A stretch of DNA of 64,000 nt, taken from Planctomycetota bacterium. Its GTDB lineage: Bacteria > Planctomycetota > UBA8742 > UBA2392. The notes under the pieces were generated by a model. The model was not told where the DNA came from, searched no databases, and saw nothing but the letters and a program-made list of their open reading frames with translations. The translations under genes and the position numbers were made by a program. Shown here in pieces: positions 17,249 to 25,406 of the stretch; position 1 is the first letter of the stretch, and every line of letters starts with the position of its first letter. The stretch spans positions 930,001-994,000 of the forward strand of contig JAOSKM010000002.1 of NCBI GenBank assembly GCA_027493625.1, written 5' to 3'.

Positions 17249-18811
17249 TCAACCGGTTCGAGGGGGCTTGCCCGGGGCGTCATCGAAGGGGGCAACACCG
17301 GCCTTGGCGCAGGCTTCGCGCAGGGCGGGGGCCTGGCGTTCGAGCTGGGCGATATCGCCGAGTTCGCGCAGGATGGCCGCGCCATGCTGCCAGGCAGCTC
17401 GCGCTTCGCGTGCGCGCCCGGCACCTGTCAGCATCACGGCGTAATAGCACAGGTGTGCGCCTTCAAACCTCCGGTTGCCGACTTCTCGGTGGATGGCCAG
17501 CGCCTGCTCGTACGTTCGCGCAGCCAATTCGACGCGGCCGGTGTCCTGGTACACGTTGGCCAGGTTCCCGCGCGCAATGCCCTCAAACTGCCGGTTGCCG
17601 ACTTCACAGTGTATGGCCAGCGCCTCCTCAAACATCCACTCGGCTTGCTCGACGCGGCCGGTGATCTGGTACACGATTGCCAGGTTCGCGAGCGCGACGC
17701 CCTCACCCCGCCGGTTGCCGACCTCGCGCTGGATGACCAGTGCCTGCTCGTATGTTCGCTCGGCCAGCCCGATGCGGCCGGTCTCCTGGTACGCGACGGC
17801 CAGGTTCGCGAGCGCGACGCCCTCACCCCGCCGGTTGCCGACTTCGCGGAAGATGGCCAGCGACTGCTCGTACGTTCGCTCGGCCAACTCGACGCGGCCG
17901 GTGTTCATGTAGACGATGGCCAGGCTCGCGAGCGCGTTGCCTTCATTCCGGCGGTCACCTACCTCGCGGTGGATCGCCAGCGACTGCTCGTACGTTCGCT
18001 CGGCCAACTCGACGCGGCCGGTGTTCCTGTACACGATTGCCAGGTTCCCCAGCGCGGTGCCTTCACCTCGACGGTTGCCGACTTCGCGGTGGATCGCCAG
18101 TGCCTGATCTTGCGTTTGCTCAGCCAACTCGCCGCGGCCGGTGTTCTGGTAGACGAGGGCCAGGTTCCCGAGCGCCAAGCCCTCACCCCGCCGGTCCCCG
18201 ACCTCGCGGTGGACGGCCAGCGCCTGCCCAAACGTTCGCTCGGCCAACTCGACGCGGCCGGTCTCCTGGTAGACGATGGCCAGATTCCCGAGTGCCAAGC
18301 CCTCACCCCGCCGGTTGCCGACCTCGCGGTGGATCGCCAGCGCCTGACCCATGTGGCGCTCGGCGATGTGCGGGCGGCCCCGCAAGTGGGTAGCCCAGCC
18401 GGCGCTGCGAATCGCCTCGCCGCAGGCTGCGCCCTGCAGTTGTTCCGCGAGTTTCAGCCAGAGCGACTCGGCCTCGGGCCTGAACTGCTGGTCAGCAACT
18501 TCGGCAGCGCGGCGCAAGTAGAGGAGCCAGGGACAGGCACTCTTGGCGCCTGTCCCTGGTTCCAGTGCACGTTGCCCGTGGTACGCCAGTTCGGCGGCAA
18601 CGCGGTCGGTGGCATGGGGCACGAACTCCGGCGGGTTGATGGCATCCAGGGGCGGCGGTTCGGGTGCGCGTCCGCCGAAGGCTTGCTCGATCAGGTAAAA
18701 CGCCAGCTCATGCAGGCGCGCCCGGTCGGAGGGCAGTTGCAGCGAATAGGCCGCGTCACGCAGCAGCGCGTGTCGGAACAGGTAGGCAATCTCTGCGGAG
18801 GGCCCGGACAT
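17249..18811 (-). CDS. TPR paralogue 1, STAND-like N-terminus without NTPase
   Basis: 520 residues. Residues ~5-50 (IAYLFRHALLRDAAYSLQLP, RARLHELAFYLIEQ) match the pattern that lies just before the TPR region in STAND/AAA-type regulators and cyclases (FxHALxxxAAYxxL...R..LH), but no Walker motif is present. A helical spacer with DAINPPEFVPHATDRVAAELA follows, then seven full 40-residue TPRs (consensus GNRRGEGxALGNLAxVYxxTGRxELAERTY, xQALAIHREV) and a degenerate eighth. The protein ends LREACAKAGVAPFDD, a tail shared by all members. It is a predicted cytoplasmic scaffold. ATG 18811 has TATCAT at 18818-18823, that is -12 to -7, with no ribosome site, suggesting a leaderless mRNA. It is the 3'-most of five tandem paralogues. 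Confidence 0.85.
   Translation of the reverse strand: MSGPSAEIAYLFRHALLRDAAYSLQLPSDRARLHELAFYLIEQAFGGRAPEPPPLDAINPPEFVPHATDRVAAELAYHGQRALEPGTGAKSACPWLLYLRRAAEVADQQFRPEAESLWLKLAEQLQGAACGEAIRSAGWATHLRGRPHIAERHMGQALAIHREVGNRRGEGLALGNLAIVYQETGRVELAERTFGQALAVHREVGDRRGEGLALGNLALVYQNTGRGELAEQTQDQALAIHREVGNRRGEGTALGNLAIVYRNTGRVELAERTYEQSLAIHREVGDRRNEGNALASLAIVYMNTGRVELAERTYEQSLAIFREVGNRRGEGVALANLAVAYQETGRIGLAERTYEQALVIQREVGNRRGEGVALANLAIVYQITGRVEQAEWMFEEALAIHCEVGNRQFEGIARGNLANVYQDTGRVELAARTYEQALAIHREVGNRRFEGAHLCYYAVMLTGAGRAREARAAWQHGAAILRELGDIAQLERQAPALREACAKAGVAPFDDAPGKPPRTG
17461..18360. repeat. Coding tandem repeat, period 120 bp
   Basis: The DNA repeats almost exactly every 120 bases (units beginning near 17461, 17581, 17701, 17821, 17941, 18061, 18181, 18301), each encoding one 40-residue TPR. 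Cores such as GCCGGTTGCCGACTTCGCG and TCGACGCGGCCGGT recur nearly unchanged, so the units are young or kept similar by gene conversion. The same period continues in the other four paralogues up to ~24400. Confidence 0.85.
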
Positions 18812-18886
18812 GGCGGCATGATAGCGAGGCGCGGCAAGCTCGTCTTGACGCCGCGGGCACGCCGCCAAGCGATGCCTCGCTTCGGG

Positions 18887-20239
18887 CTATTCCGCGGACC
18901 CGTCCTGAGGCTGCTCGAAGGACGGCACGCCGGCGCGGGCGCAGGCTTCGTGCATGGCGTTTGTCTGGCGCTCGAGCTGGCTGGTGTCGTTGAGCCCCCG
19001 GAGGATGTTTGCACCCTGACGCCACACCTCGTGGGCCATGTCAGGCCGCCGCTCCAGTTCAAGCAGTCCGAGGGCACACAGGTGAATGCCCTCGAAGCGC
19101 CGGTTGCCGACTTCGCGCGCGATTGCCAACGCCTGCTGACAGGCTCGTTCGGATTCCTCGAACCGCCCGGCATCCCTGTACACATTCGCCAGGTTCCCCA
19201 GCGTGATGCCCTCGGAGCGCCGGTTGCCCACCTCGCGGTGGATGGCCAGCGCCTGCTGGTAGGTCAGTTCGGCCCGCTCGATCCGGCCGGATTCTCGATA
19301 GGCGTTGGCCAGGTTTCCCAGCACGATGCCCACAGAACGCCGGTTGCCGACTTCGCGATGGATGGCCAACGCCTGCTGGAACGTCTGCTCCGCTTCCGTG
19401 TGTCGGCCGGTGACTCGGTAAATCCCCGCGAGATTCCCCAGCGCGACACCTTCGGCGCGCCGGTCACCGACTTCGCGGTGAATCGCCAAGGCCTGCAGAA
19501 ACGTCTCTTCTGCCTGCGCGACGCGGCCGGACTCGCGATACAAACCCGCCAGGTTCCCCAGCTCGAATCCCTGCAAGCGCCGGTTGCCGTTCTCTCGGTG
19601 AATGGCCAGCGCTTGCTGCGTTGTCTGCTCGGCGAGATCGACCCGGCCGGTCTGGTCATACACAAGAGCCAGATTTCCCAGTGTGATGCCCTCCAGGATC
19701 CGGTTGCCGGTTTTCCGTGCTGTGTCCAACGCCCGCTGGGCAAGGGGCTCTGCCAGCCTTGGCCGCCCGGCCGAGTACCAGGCGATTGAGGCCCGGCGCC
19801 AGGCCTCGGCCTGAGCAGCCCCCGCCAGCCGTACTGCCAGTTCCTGCCAACACTGGACGGCCGATTCAGTGCGGAACTGCCTGTCTGCGTGCTCCGCTGC
19901 GCGGCGCAGGTACAGCCCATGGAGCGCGGCTGTCTCGCCCGCACGTGTGTGCGGACCGGCGGTCCGAGTTCCGAGGCGCGCGTGATGCGCCAGTTCATGT
20001 GCGACCAGGTCCGTGGCGTGCGGCTCGAGTTTGGGCGGGTCGACGGCGTCCAGCGCCGGCGGCTCGGGCGCGCGGCCGCCGAAGGCCTGCTCGATCAGGT
20101 AAAATGCCAACTCGTGCAGCTTTGCCCGGTCGCTGGGCAGCTGCATCTCATAGGCCGCGTCGCGCAGCAGCGCGTGGCGGAACAGGTATGCGGTCTCTGC
20201 CGTGAGCGTGTCGAGCGGTTCGGCGGATGGCTGCTGCAT
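18887..20239 (-). CDS. TPR paralogue 2
   Basis: 450 residues. The N-terminal segment (TAETAYLFRHALLRDAAYEMQ, FGGRAPEPPALDAVDPP) is nearly the same as in paralogue 1, with the same HATDLVAHELAHHARLG spacer. Five regular 40-residue TPRs follow (for example GNRRSEGITLGNLANVYRDA) with Gln-rich helix B (QQALAIHREV), then a diverged last repeat and the family tail HEACARAGVPSFE. ATG 20239 is chosen because TACAAT sits at 20246-20251 (-12 to -7) and paralogy begins there; the frame is open another 74 codons upstream without family similarity. It lies 75 bases upstream of paralogue 1 on the same strand. Confidence 0.85.
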   Translation of the reverse strand: MQQPSAEPLDTLTAETAYLFRHALLRDAAYEMQLPSDRAKLHELAFYLIEQAFGGRAPEPPALDAVDPPKLEPHATDLVAHELAHHARLGTRTAGPHTRAGETAALHGLYLRRAAEHADRQFRTESAVQCWQELAVRLAGAAQAEAWRRASIAWYSAGRPRLAEPLAQRALDTARKTGNRILEGITLGNLALVYDQTGRVDLAEQTTQQALAIHRENGNRRLQGFELGNLAGLYRESGRVAQAEETFLQALAIHREVGDRRAEGVALGNLAGIYRVTGRHTEAEQTFQQALAIHREVGNRRSVGIVLGNLANAYRESGRIERAELTYQQALAIHREVGNRRSEGITLGNLANVYRDAGRFEESERACQQALAIAREVGNRRFEGIHLCALGLLELERRPDMAHEVWRQGANILRGLNDTSQLERQTNAMHEACARAGVPSFEQPQDGSAE

Positions 20240-20340
20240 GGCGGGATTGTAGGGGTGGGCCCACCTGCCCGCATGCGGAATCCGTGCATGGCGTGGGCCG
20301 CCGCACGGGCCGGCCCCTACTCGAAGGGCCTGCCCTGAGG

Positions 20341-21693
20341 TTACTCGAAGGGAGCCACTCCGGCCTCGGTGCAGGCCTTGCGCATGGAGGCCGTCTTGCG
20401 TCCAGCCTCCGTGCTGTCGCCAATCTGTTTCAGCACCTCTATCCCTTGCTGCCAGTTCCACCGCGCGTCTTCGACGCGCCCGAGGTGAAGCAGGCAGCGG
20501 GCGTAGTCGCAGCGGTTCAGGGCCTCGAAGCGGCGTGAGCCGGCCTGCTGATGCAGCCGGAACACGCGCTGGAACAGCTGCTCGGCTTCGGCGTGGCGGC
20601 CTGTTTCGTCGCGGATCATGGCGATGTTCGCCAGCTCGACGGCCTGGCCGCTCACGTTGCCGATCTCTTCATGGATGCGCGCGGCCTCCGAATAGCAGCG
20701 TTCCGCCGACGGGTGCTGCTTGCGCGCGTAGTAGCTGCTGCCCAGGTTGCCGAGCGCGATTGCCTCGCTGCGCCGGTTGCTGGTCTCGCGATGGATCGAC
20801 AGGGCCTCGCTCAGCAGCCTTTCGGCCTCCCCGTACTGGCTGCGCTCGCTCGCCAGCAGGCCCAGGTTGGTCAGGGCGGCCCCTTCCCCGCGCCGGTCGC
20901 CGATTCGCCGGTGTGCTTCCAGCGTCTGCTGGAACAGCTCTTTGGCCCGCTCCGCGCGGCCGGTGTGCTTGCAGGCGATTGCCAAGTTGAGCAACACTGA
21001 GGGGATGCGGTCTTCTCCGCCGTGTCGGCGCAGCAACTCGATGGCCTGCACAAGGAGAGTCTCCGCCTCTGCCGCCCGCCCGGTCTGCAGCTTCAGCACT
21101 CCCAGGTTGGCCATCGCGTTGGCCTCAAGGTCGTGCGCGCCCGCGGCCCGGTGCAGCTCGATTGCCCGCAGCAGGAAGTCGGCGCCTTCCACCACGCGGC
21201 CGGTGTTCTTGTGCAGCGTGCCCAGGCCGATCAGTACCAGGCCCTCAACCCGGAGGTCTGCGGCTTCGCGGGCGCGTGTCAGCGCCTCGCGCAACAGGGG
21301 CTCGGCCTCGGCGTGCTGGGCCGCCTGCAGGCACACGTTGCCCGCCAGGCGCAGGGCCTCAGCCGACTCGCCAGCCGAAGTGATTTCCGCCAGACGTCGG
21401 TACAGGCGTACCGCGTCCTCAACCCGGTAGGCCTTCTCGGCCAGCTTGGCTGCCTGGCGCGTGTAGCGGCGCTCGCGCTCAGCCATGTTCTCCAGGCCGG
21501 CTTCGGTCGCTACGCGGCAGTGGTCCGCCAGCTCGGCCGCGAACGAGTCAAGCGAGGCAGGACCGAACAGGTCTTCCACCAGGCCCACGACCAGGCCGTG
21601 CAGTGCCGCGCGCTCGCCAGGGGGCTGCAGGCTGTAGGCCACGTCGCGCAGAAGCGCGTGGCGGAACAGGTAGGTTTGCTCGGCTGAATTCAC
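20341..21693 (-). CDS. TPR paralogue 3
   Basis: 450 residues from GTG 21693, and the most diverged of the five. The N-terminus AEQTYLFRHALLRDVAYSLQPPGERAALH is conserved, but the GGRAP linker is replaced by FGPASLDSFAAELADH. Repeats are of the 40-residue type but less uniform (LGTLHKNTGRVVEGADFLLRAIELHRAAG, LGLLASERSQYGEAERLLSEALSIHRE). The tail is MRKACTEAGVAPFE. The GTG start is supported by TACAAT at 21700-21705, and the sequence ACCCCTACAATC is shared with the upstream region of paralogue 2. An ATG 9 codons earlier (21720) is possible but would fall upstream of that box. Its divergence suggests an older duplication than paralogues 1 and 2. Confidence 0.82.
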   Translation of the reverse strand: MNSAEQTYLFRHALLRDVAYSLQPPGERAALHGLVVGLVEDLFGPASLDSFAAELADHCRVATEAGLENMAERERRYTRQAAKLAEKAYRVEDAVRLYRRLAEITSAGESAEALRLAGNVCLQAAQHAEAEPLLREALTRAREAADLRVEGLVLIGLGTLHKNTGRVVEGADFLLRAIELHRAAGAHDLEANAMANLGVLKLQTGRAAEAETLLVQAIELLRRHGGEDRIPSVLLNLAIACKHTGRAERAKELFQQTLEAHRRIGDRRGEGAALTNLGLLASERSQYGEAERLLSEALSIHRETSNRRSEAIALGNLGSSYYARKQHPSAERCYSEAARIHEEIGNVSGQAVELANIAMIRDETGRHAEAEQLFQRVFRLHQQAGSRRFEALNRCDYARCLLHLGRVEDARWNWQQGIEVLKQIGDSTEAGRKTASMRKACTEAGVAPFE

Positions 21694-21749
21694 GACGCGA
21701 TTGTAGGGGTCGGCCCGCACGCCCGCCCGCTAAAACGGAGTCCGCCCGG

Positions 21750-23141
21750 CTACGCGAACGGATCCACGCCCGCCTCGGCGCAGTGGGCGCGCATCGCCGC
21801 CTCGGCCGTGGCGTAATCCTGGGCGTGATCGAGCCCGCGCAGCACGTCCGCGCCGGACAGCCACAACGTGCGTGCGGGCTCGGCTTGCCCGGGCTGCAGC
21901 AGCAGCAGCGCATACTCGCAGCGTGTGCGCCCGAGGTAGCGGCGGTTGCCGACTTCCGCGTGGATCGCCAGGGCCTGCTCGAAGGCCCGGGCGGCGTCGT
22001 CCGTGCGGCCGTCGGCAACGTGAAGCAAGGCCACTTCGCCCAGCGCGATGCCCTCGAAACGGCGGTTGCCAACTTCGTGGTGGATGGCGACCGCTTGCAG
22101 CAGCGCGGATCGTGACTCCGCGCCGCGCCCCTGCTTCTTCAGCAGCTTGGCCAGGTTGCCCAGCACGGCGCCTTCGCTGCGGCGGTTGCCGACCTCGCGC
22201 GCGATGGCAATGGATTGGCGATAGGCGTGCTCGGCCTCTTCGTGACGGCCGACGTCTTCGTAGACCGTGCCCAGGTTGCCGATGGTGATGCCCTCGACGC
22301 GCCGGTCGCCCAGCGCGCGAAACCCCTCCAGGGCGCGCAGAAAGGTGGTCTCGGCCAGCTCGTGGCGCGCGGTGGCTCGATACACGCCGGCCAGGTTCAC
22401 CAGCGCGACGCTTCGGGCGTGGGGGCTCGGCGCCAGCTCCAGCACCTGCTCGTAGGTTCGCTCGGCATCGGCCAGGCGGGAACGGTAGGTGTACACGTTG
22501 GCCAGGTTGCCCAGCGCCGTGACCTGGCGGGTAACGTCACCGAATTCGCGGTGGATCATCAGCGCCTGCCAGTTCGTCTGCTCGGCCTCGTCCAGGCGGC
22601 CGGCAACCAGCTGCACGGTCGCCAGGGTGCCCAGCGCGATGCCCTGCAGGCGATTGTTTTCAGACTGGGCCTGTGCGGCCTGCTCGGCCAGCGCCAGGGC
22701 CCGCGCGGTATCGCCGGTGCGGAAGGCGGCCTCGGCGCCGCGGCGCTGTGCCTCGGCGGCGACAGCGCCATGCTCGAGACCCGCCAGTTCCAGCCAGCAC
22801 TCGAGAGCCGCGCGATCCTGGCAGGCGCGCTGCGCGGCCTCGGCGGCGCGCTGCAGGTAGAGGCGCCGGGCATCCGCCAGCTCGCCGCTTTCGGCGCGGG
22901 CCAGGCGGGCGTGGCCGGCCAGTTCACGAGCCACGGCGTCGGCCGGGTGTGGTGGGGGAGGCGGGGCGTCCGCGTCGTCCAGTGCCGGGGGCCGGGGCGC
23001 CCGCCCGCCATAAAGCTGCTCAATCAGGTGAAACGCCAACTCATGCAGCCGCGCCCGCACCCCGGGCGGCTGCAACTCATAGGCCGCCTCGCGCAGCAGC
23101 GCATGGCGGAACAGGTAGGCGGTCTCGGCTGACGGCTGCAC
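21750..23141 (-). CDS. TPR paralogue 4
   Basis: 463 residues from GTG 23141. N-terminus: QPSAETAYLFRHALLREAAY, then GGRAPRPPALDDADAPPPPPHPADAVARELAGHAR. An Ala-rich helical region (CQDRAALECWLELAGLEHGAVAAEAQRRGAEAA) is followed by six to seven 40-residue TPRs (GDRRVEGITIGNLGTVYEDVGRHEEAEHAY) and the tail MRAHCAEAGVDPFA. TAGACT at 23148-23153 occupies -12 to -7, and its first three bases are the TAG stop codon of paralogue 5, so the promoter of one copy overlaps the end of the next. Only 9 bases separate the two coding regions. Confidence 0.85.
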   Translation of the reverse strand: MQPSAETAYLFRHALLREAAYELQPPGVRARLHELAFHLIEQLYGGRAPRPPALDDADAPPPPPHPADAVARELAGHARLARAESGELADARRLYLQRAAEAAQRACQDRAALECWLELAGLEHGAVAAEAQRRGAEAAFRTGDTARALALAEQAAQAQSENNRLQGIALGTLATVQLVAGRLDEAEQTNWQALMIHREFGDVTRQVTALGNLANVYTYRSRLADAERTYEQVLELAPSPHARSVALVNLAGVYRATARHELAETTFLRALEGFRALGDRRVEGITIGNLGTVYEDVGRHEEAEHAYRQSIAIAREVGNRRSEGAVLGNLAKLLKKQGRGAESRSALLQAVAIHHEVGNRRFEGIALGEVALLHVADGRTDDAARAFEQALAIHAEVGNRRYLGRTRCEYALLLLQPGQAEPARTLWLSGADVLRGLDHAQDYATAEAAMRAHCAEAGVDPFA

Positions 23142-23150
23142 GGTACGAGT

Positions 23151-24845
23151 CTAGCCCGGGCCGTCGAAGGGCTCCACGCCCGCATTGAGGCAGGCTCGCC
23201 GCATGGCGGCAAACTGGCGGGCGAGTTCGTTACCGCGGTGCAATTCTCGGAGGATAGCAGCACCTTTGCGCCAGTGGTCGGCTGCGTTGGCGGTTCGCCC
23301 GAGGGTGACAAGACAGCATGCGTGATCGCACAAGTGTAATCCCTCAAAGTGGCGATTCTTTACTTCGCGGTGGATAGCCACGGCCTGCAGGAATTCGGTG
23401 TCCGCAAGATGCAAGCGGCCGGTTTCCAGGTACAGGCAGGCGAGGTTCCCCAGCGTGACGCCCTCGCTGGGTCGATCGCCTGTTTCGCGGTGGATGGCCA
23501 AGGCCTCGATAAACGTCGACTCGGCTTGCTCCGGGCGTCCGCTTTGAGAATAGAGAAAGGCGAGGTTTCCCAATGCCACCCCCTCAGAGCGTCGATTGCG
23601 GACTTCGCGGTGAACACGGACAGCTGAGTGCCAGGTTGATTCGGCCAATCCGATGCGTCCCGCATCAAGCTGCATGGCTGCAAGTCCACCTAACACAATG
23701 CCCTCGTAGCGACGATTGCCGACTTCGCGGTGGATGGCCAACGCCTGTCGGAAGGCGGCCTCGGCCAGCTCGGTGCGCCCGTCCAGACTGAACAAGGCTG
23801 CGAGGTTGCCCAGTACATTGCCCTCGGTGAACCGATCTCCGATTGCCCGGGCGATAGTCAAGGACTGATTGTAATTCTCCTCGGCTAACGCCGGGCGACC
23901 GGTTTTATCGTAGAGGACCGCCAGGTTTGACAGCGCGACGCCTTCACCGGCCTTGTCGTTGACTTCGCGTAGAATGGCCAGGGACCGATGAAACGTTGTC
24001 TCTGCGGAGTCCATCCTACCTGTCTCAAGATACAGTCCTGCCAATCCAGCAAGTGCAAGGCCCTCTCCGCGCCGGTCGCCGACTTGACGATAGAGAGCAA
24101 TCGCCTTGCGATGTGTGTCTTCACTGGAATCGACTCGACCCCTGCGCTGATAGAGGTCTGCCAGGTTTGCCGAAGCGACCGCTTCACTGCGTGGGGCGGC
24201 AGCTTCGCGCAGGATCGCGATGGCTCGTTGGAGCGTGTTTTCGGCAAGTTCGACCCGACCAGTCTGTTCATACAGCGTGGCGAGGTGACCGAGAATGATG
24301 CCCTCTCCCCTTCGGTCACCCGCTTGGCGGAAGCACTCCATTGCCGAATCGCACATCTCCTCTGATTGCCGAGGTTTCCCCGTTCGCGCAAGCAGCACAG
24401 CCCCCCGGCGCAGGGCTTCACCGCGCAGTCGGACCGGCAGGAGCAGTGCCAGTGCTTGCCAGCAGCGAACGGCCGCATCGATCTGGTAGCGGCGCCCCAG
24501 AAACTCGGCAGCGCGTCGTAAGTAGAGTAGCTGCGCCGCAAGCGCGGATTCGCCCGCATCCTCGCCTTCTGCGGCCTTGCGCGCGTGGTATGCCAATTCG
24601 TATGCCACCGCGTCAGTGGGATGGGTGTGGTGTTCGGGCAGTGCTTCCGCGTCCAGCGGTGGAGGCTCCGGGGCACGGCCGCCGAAGGACTGTTCGATCA
24701 GAAAGAACGCCAGCTCGTGCAGCCGCGCCCGCACCCCGGGCGGCTGCAACTCATAGGCCGCCTCGCGTAGTAGCGCGTGGCGGAACAGGTAGGCGGTTTC
24801 AGCCGTGAACGAGCTGGGCGAGTCGAATCGGTCGGCGGAAGGCAT
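23151..24845 (-). CDS. TPR paralogue 5 (longest)
   Basis: 564 residues from ATG 24845; the frame stays open 34 codons upstream, but family similarity begins at TAETAYLFRHALLREAAYELQ. Linker: FGGRAPEPPPLDAEALPEHHTHPTDAVAYELAYHARK. About nine to ten 40-residue TPRs follow (for instance GDRPSEGVTLGNLACLYLETGRLHLADTEFLQAVAIHREV), more than in the other copies, then the tail MRRACLNAGVEPFDGPG. Its GC content and codon use are visibly lower than in the neighbours (many tcg/gat/att codons), so it may be the oldest or a differently derived copy. TATCAT at 24864-24869 would give a ~12-base leader without a ribosome site. It is the first gene of the array. Confidence 0.83.
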   Translation of the reverse strand: MPSADRFDSPSSFTAETAYLFRHALLREAAYELQPPGVRARLHELAFFLIEQSFGGRAPEPPPLDAEALPEHHTHPTDAVAYELAYHARKAAEGEDAGESALAAQLLYLRRAAEFLGRRYQIDAAVRCWQALALLLPVRLRGEALRRGAVLLARTGKPRQSEEMCDSAMECFRQAGDRRGEGIILGHLATLYEQTGRVELAENTLQRAIAILREAAAPRSEAVASANLADLYQRRGRVDSSEDTHRKAIALYRQVGDRRGEGLALAGLAGLYLETGRMDSAETTFHRSLAILREVNDKAGEGVALSNLAVLYDKTGRPALAEENYNQSLTIARAIGDRFTEGNVLGNLAALFSLDGRTELAEAAFRQALAIHREVGNRRYEGIVLGGLAAMQLDAGRIGLAESTWHSAVRVHREVRNRRSEGVALGNLAFLYSQSGRPEQAESTFIEALAIHRETGDRPSEGVTLGNLACLYLETGRLHLADTEFLQAVAIHREVKNRHFEGLHLCDHACCLVTLGRTANAADHWRKGAAILRELHRGNELARQFAAMRRACLNAGVEPFDGPG

Positions 24846-25406
24846 GGTGTGATTCCAGCGCACATGATACCGGGAACAGGTCTCGTTGGTGTGTGTGACC
24901 ACGAGCACCCGGAACGCCCGACTCAAGGTTTGACAGTTGTTTGTCAATTATTGTGCAAACTGGACTTGGCAGGTACACTTACTAACGGTCCGCAGTTTGG
25001 CACATGGCCAGCGGAACGCACGGAAGGATTGGCGAAGACGATGTGACGCGAGGTACGCGCCGCGTACCAACGAGGTCTCCGAATTCGCCTGTCAGTGCGC
25101 TCCCCTGCGGTTTACAGATACGTTGAACTTTATGGATTCCCAGACGGTCCTCGACGGCCGTATACGCAAGCACCCGATGGTTACACCACGCCCCGCCCGT
25201 GAGACGGAGTCAGGGGCCGCAAAATGCGGTCAGGGTGCCGCTGTATCTGCTGGAAGTGCAAACACTTATGCTGAATTGCCCGCGGGCGTTGGCCTGGCGT
25301 GGCTCAGGGGTGTGGCAGCCGGCTAAGCGGAATTCCATCTCGTTCGGCGTACCTCTGCCGCCCGGTCTGGGCGGCGTTCGTCCCCGCAAGGGGTTGGAGG
25401 CGCGTC
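24846..25406. other. Gene-free 560-base interval before rny
   Basis: AT-richer near 24930-24990, where TTGACAGTTGTTTGTCAA contains an inverted pair TTGACA/TGTCAA (24931-24948) that could be an operator or a -35 region. The remainder has no open frame with sensible protein composition; frames that cross it are rich in Arg/Cys/Ser and lack family character. Just before rny a small GC hairpin, CCGCCC-GGTCT-GGGCGG (~25359-25375), lies in the leader. I saw no match to common structured RNAs. Confidence 0.5.

Noticed and set aside
17132..19789. An 885-codon plus-strand open frame antisense to the TPR genes
   Set aside because: It is the mirror of 120-bp coding repeats in a GC-rich genome; its repeated residues follow the complementary codons, and it has no start signals or domain.
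17461..24400. CRISPR-like array
   Set aside because: The period of 120 bp is purely coding (40-residue TPR), without short identical repeats and unique spacers; no cas genes.
24931..24990. Strong promoter from TTGACA upstream of rny
   Set aside because: TTGACA is present but no -10 hexamer occurs 15-19 bases downstream; TTGACA/TGTCAA is better read as an inverted repeat of unknown role.
24937..25326. A 129-codon plus-strand frame before rny
   Set aside because: Mixed low-quality composition rich in Cys/Arg/Ala, no start signal, and it overlaps the rny leader; no family seen.
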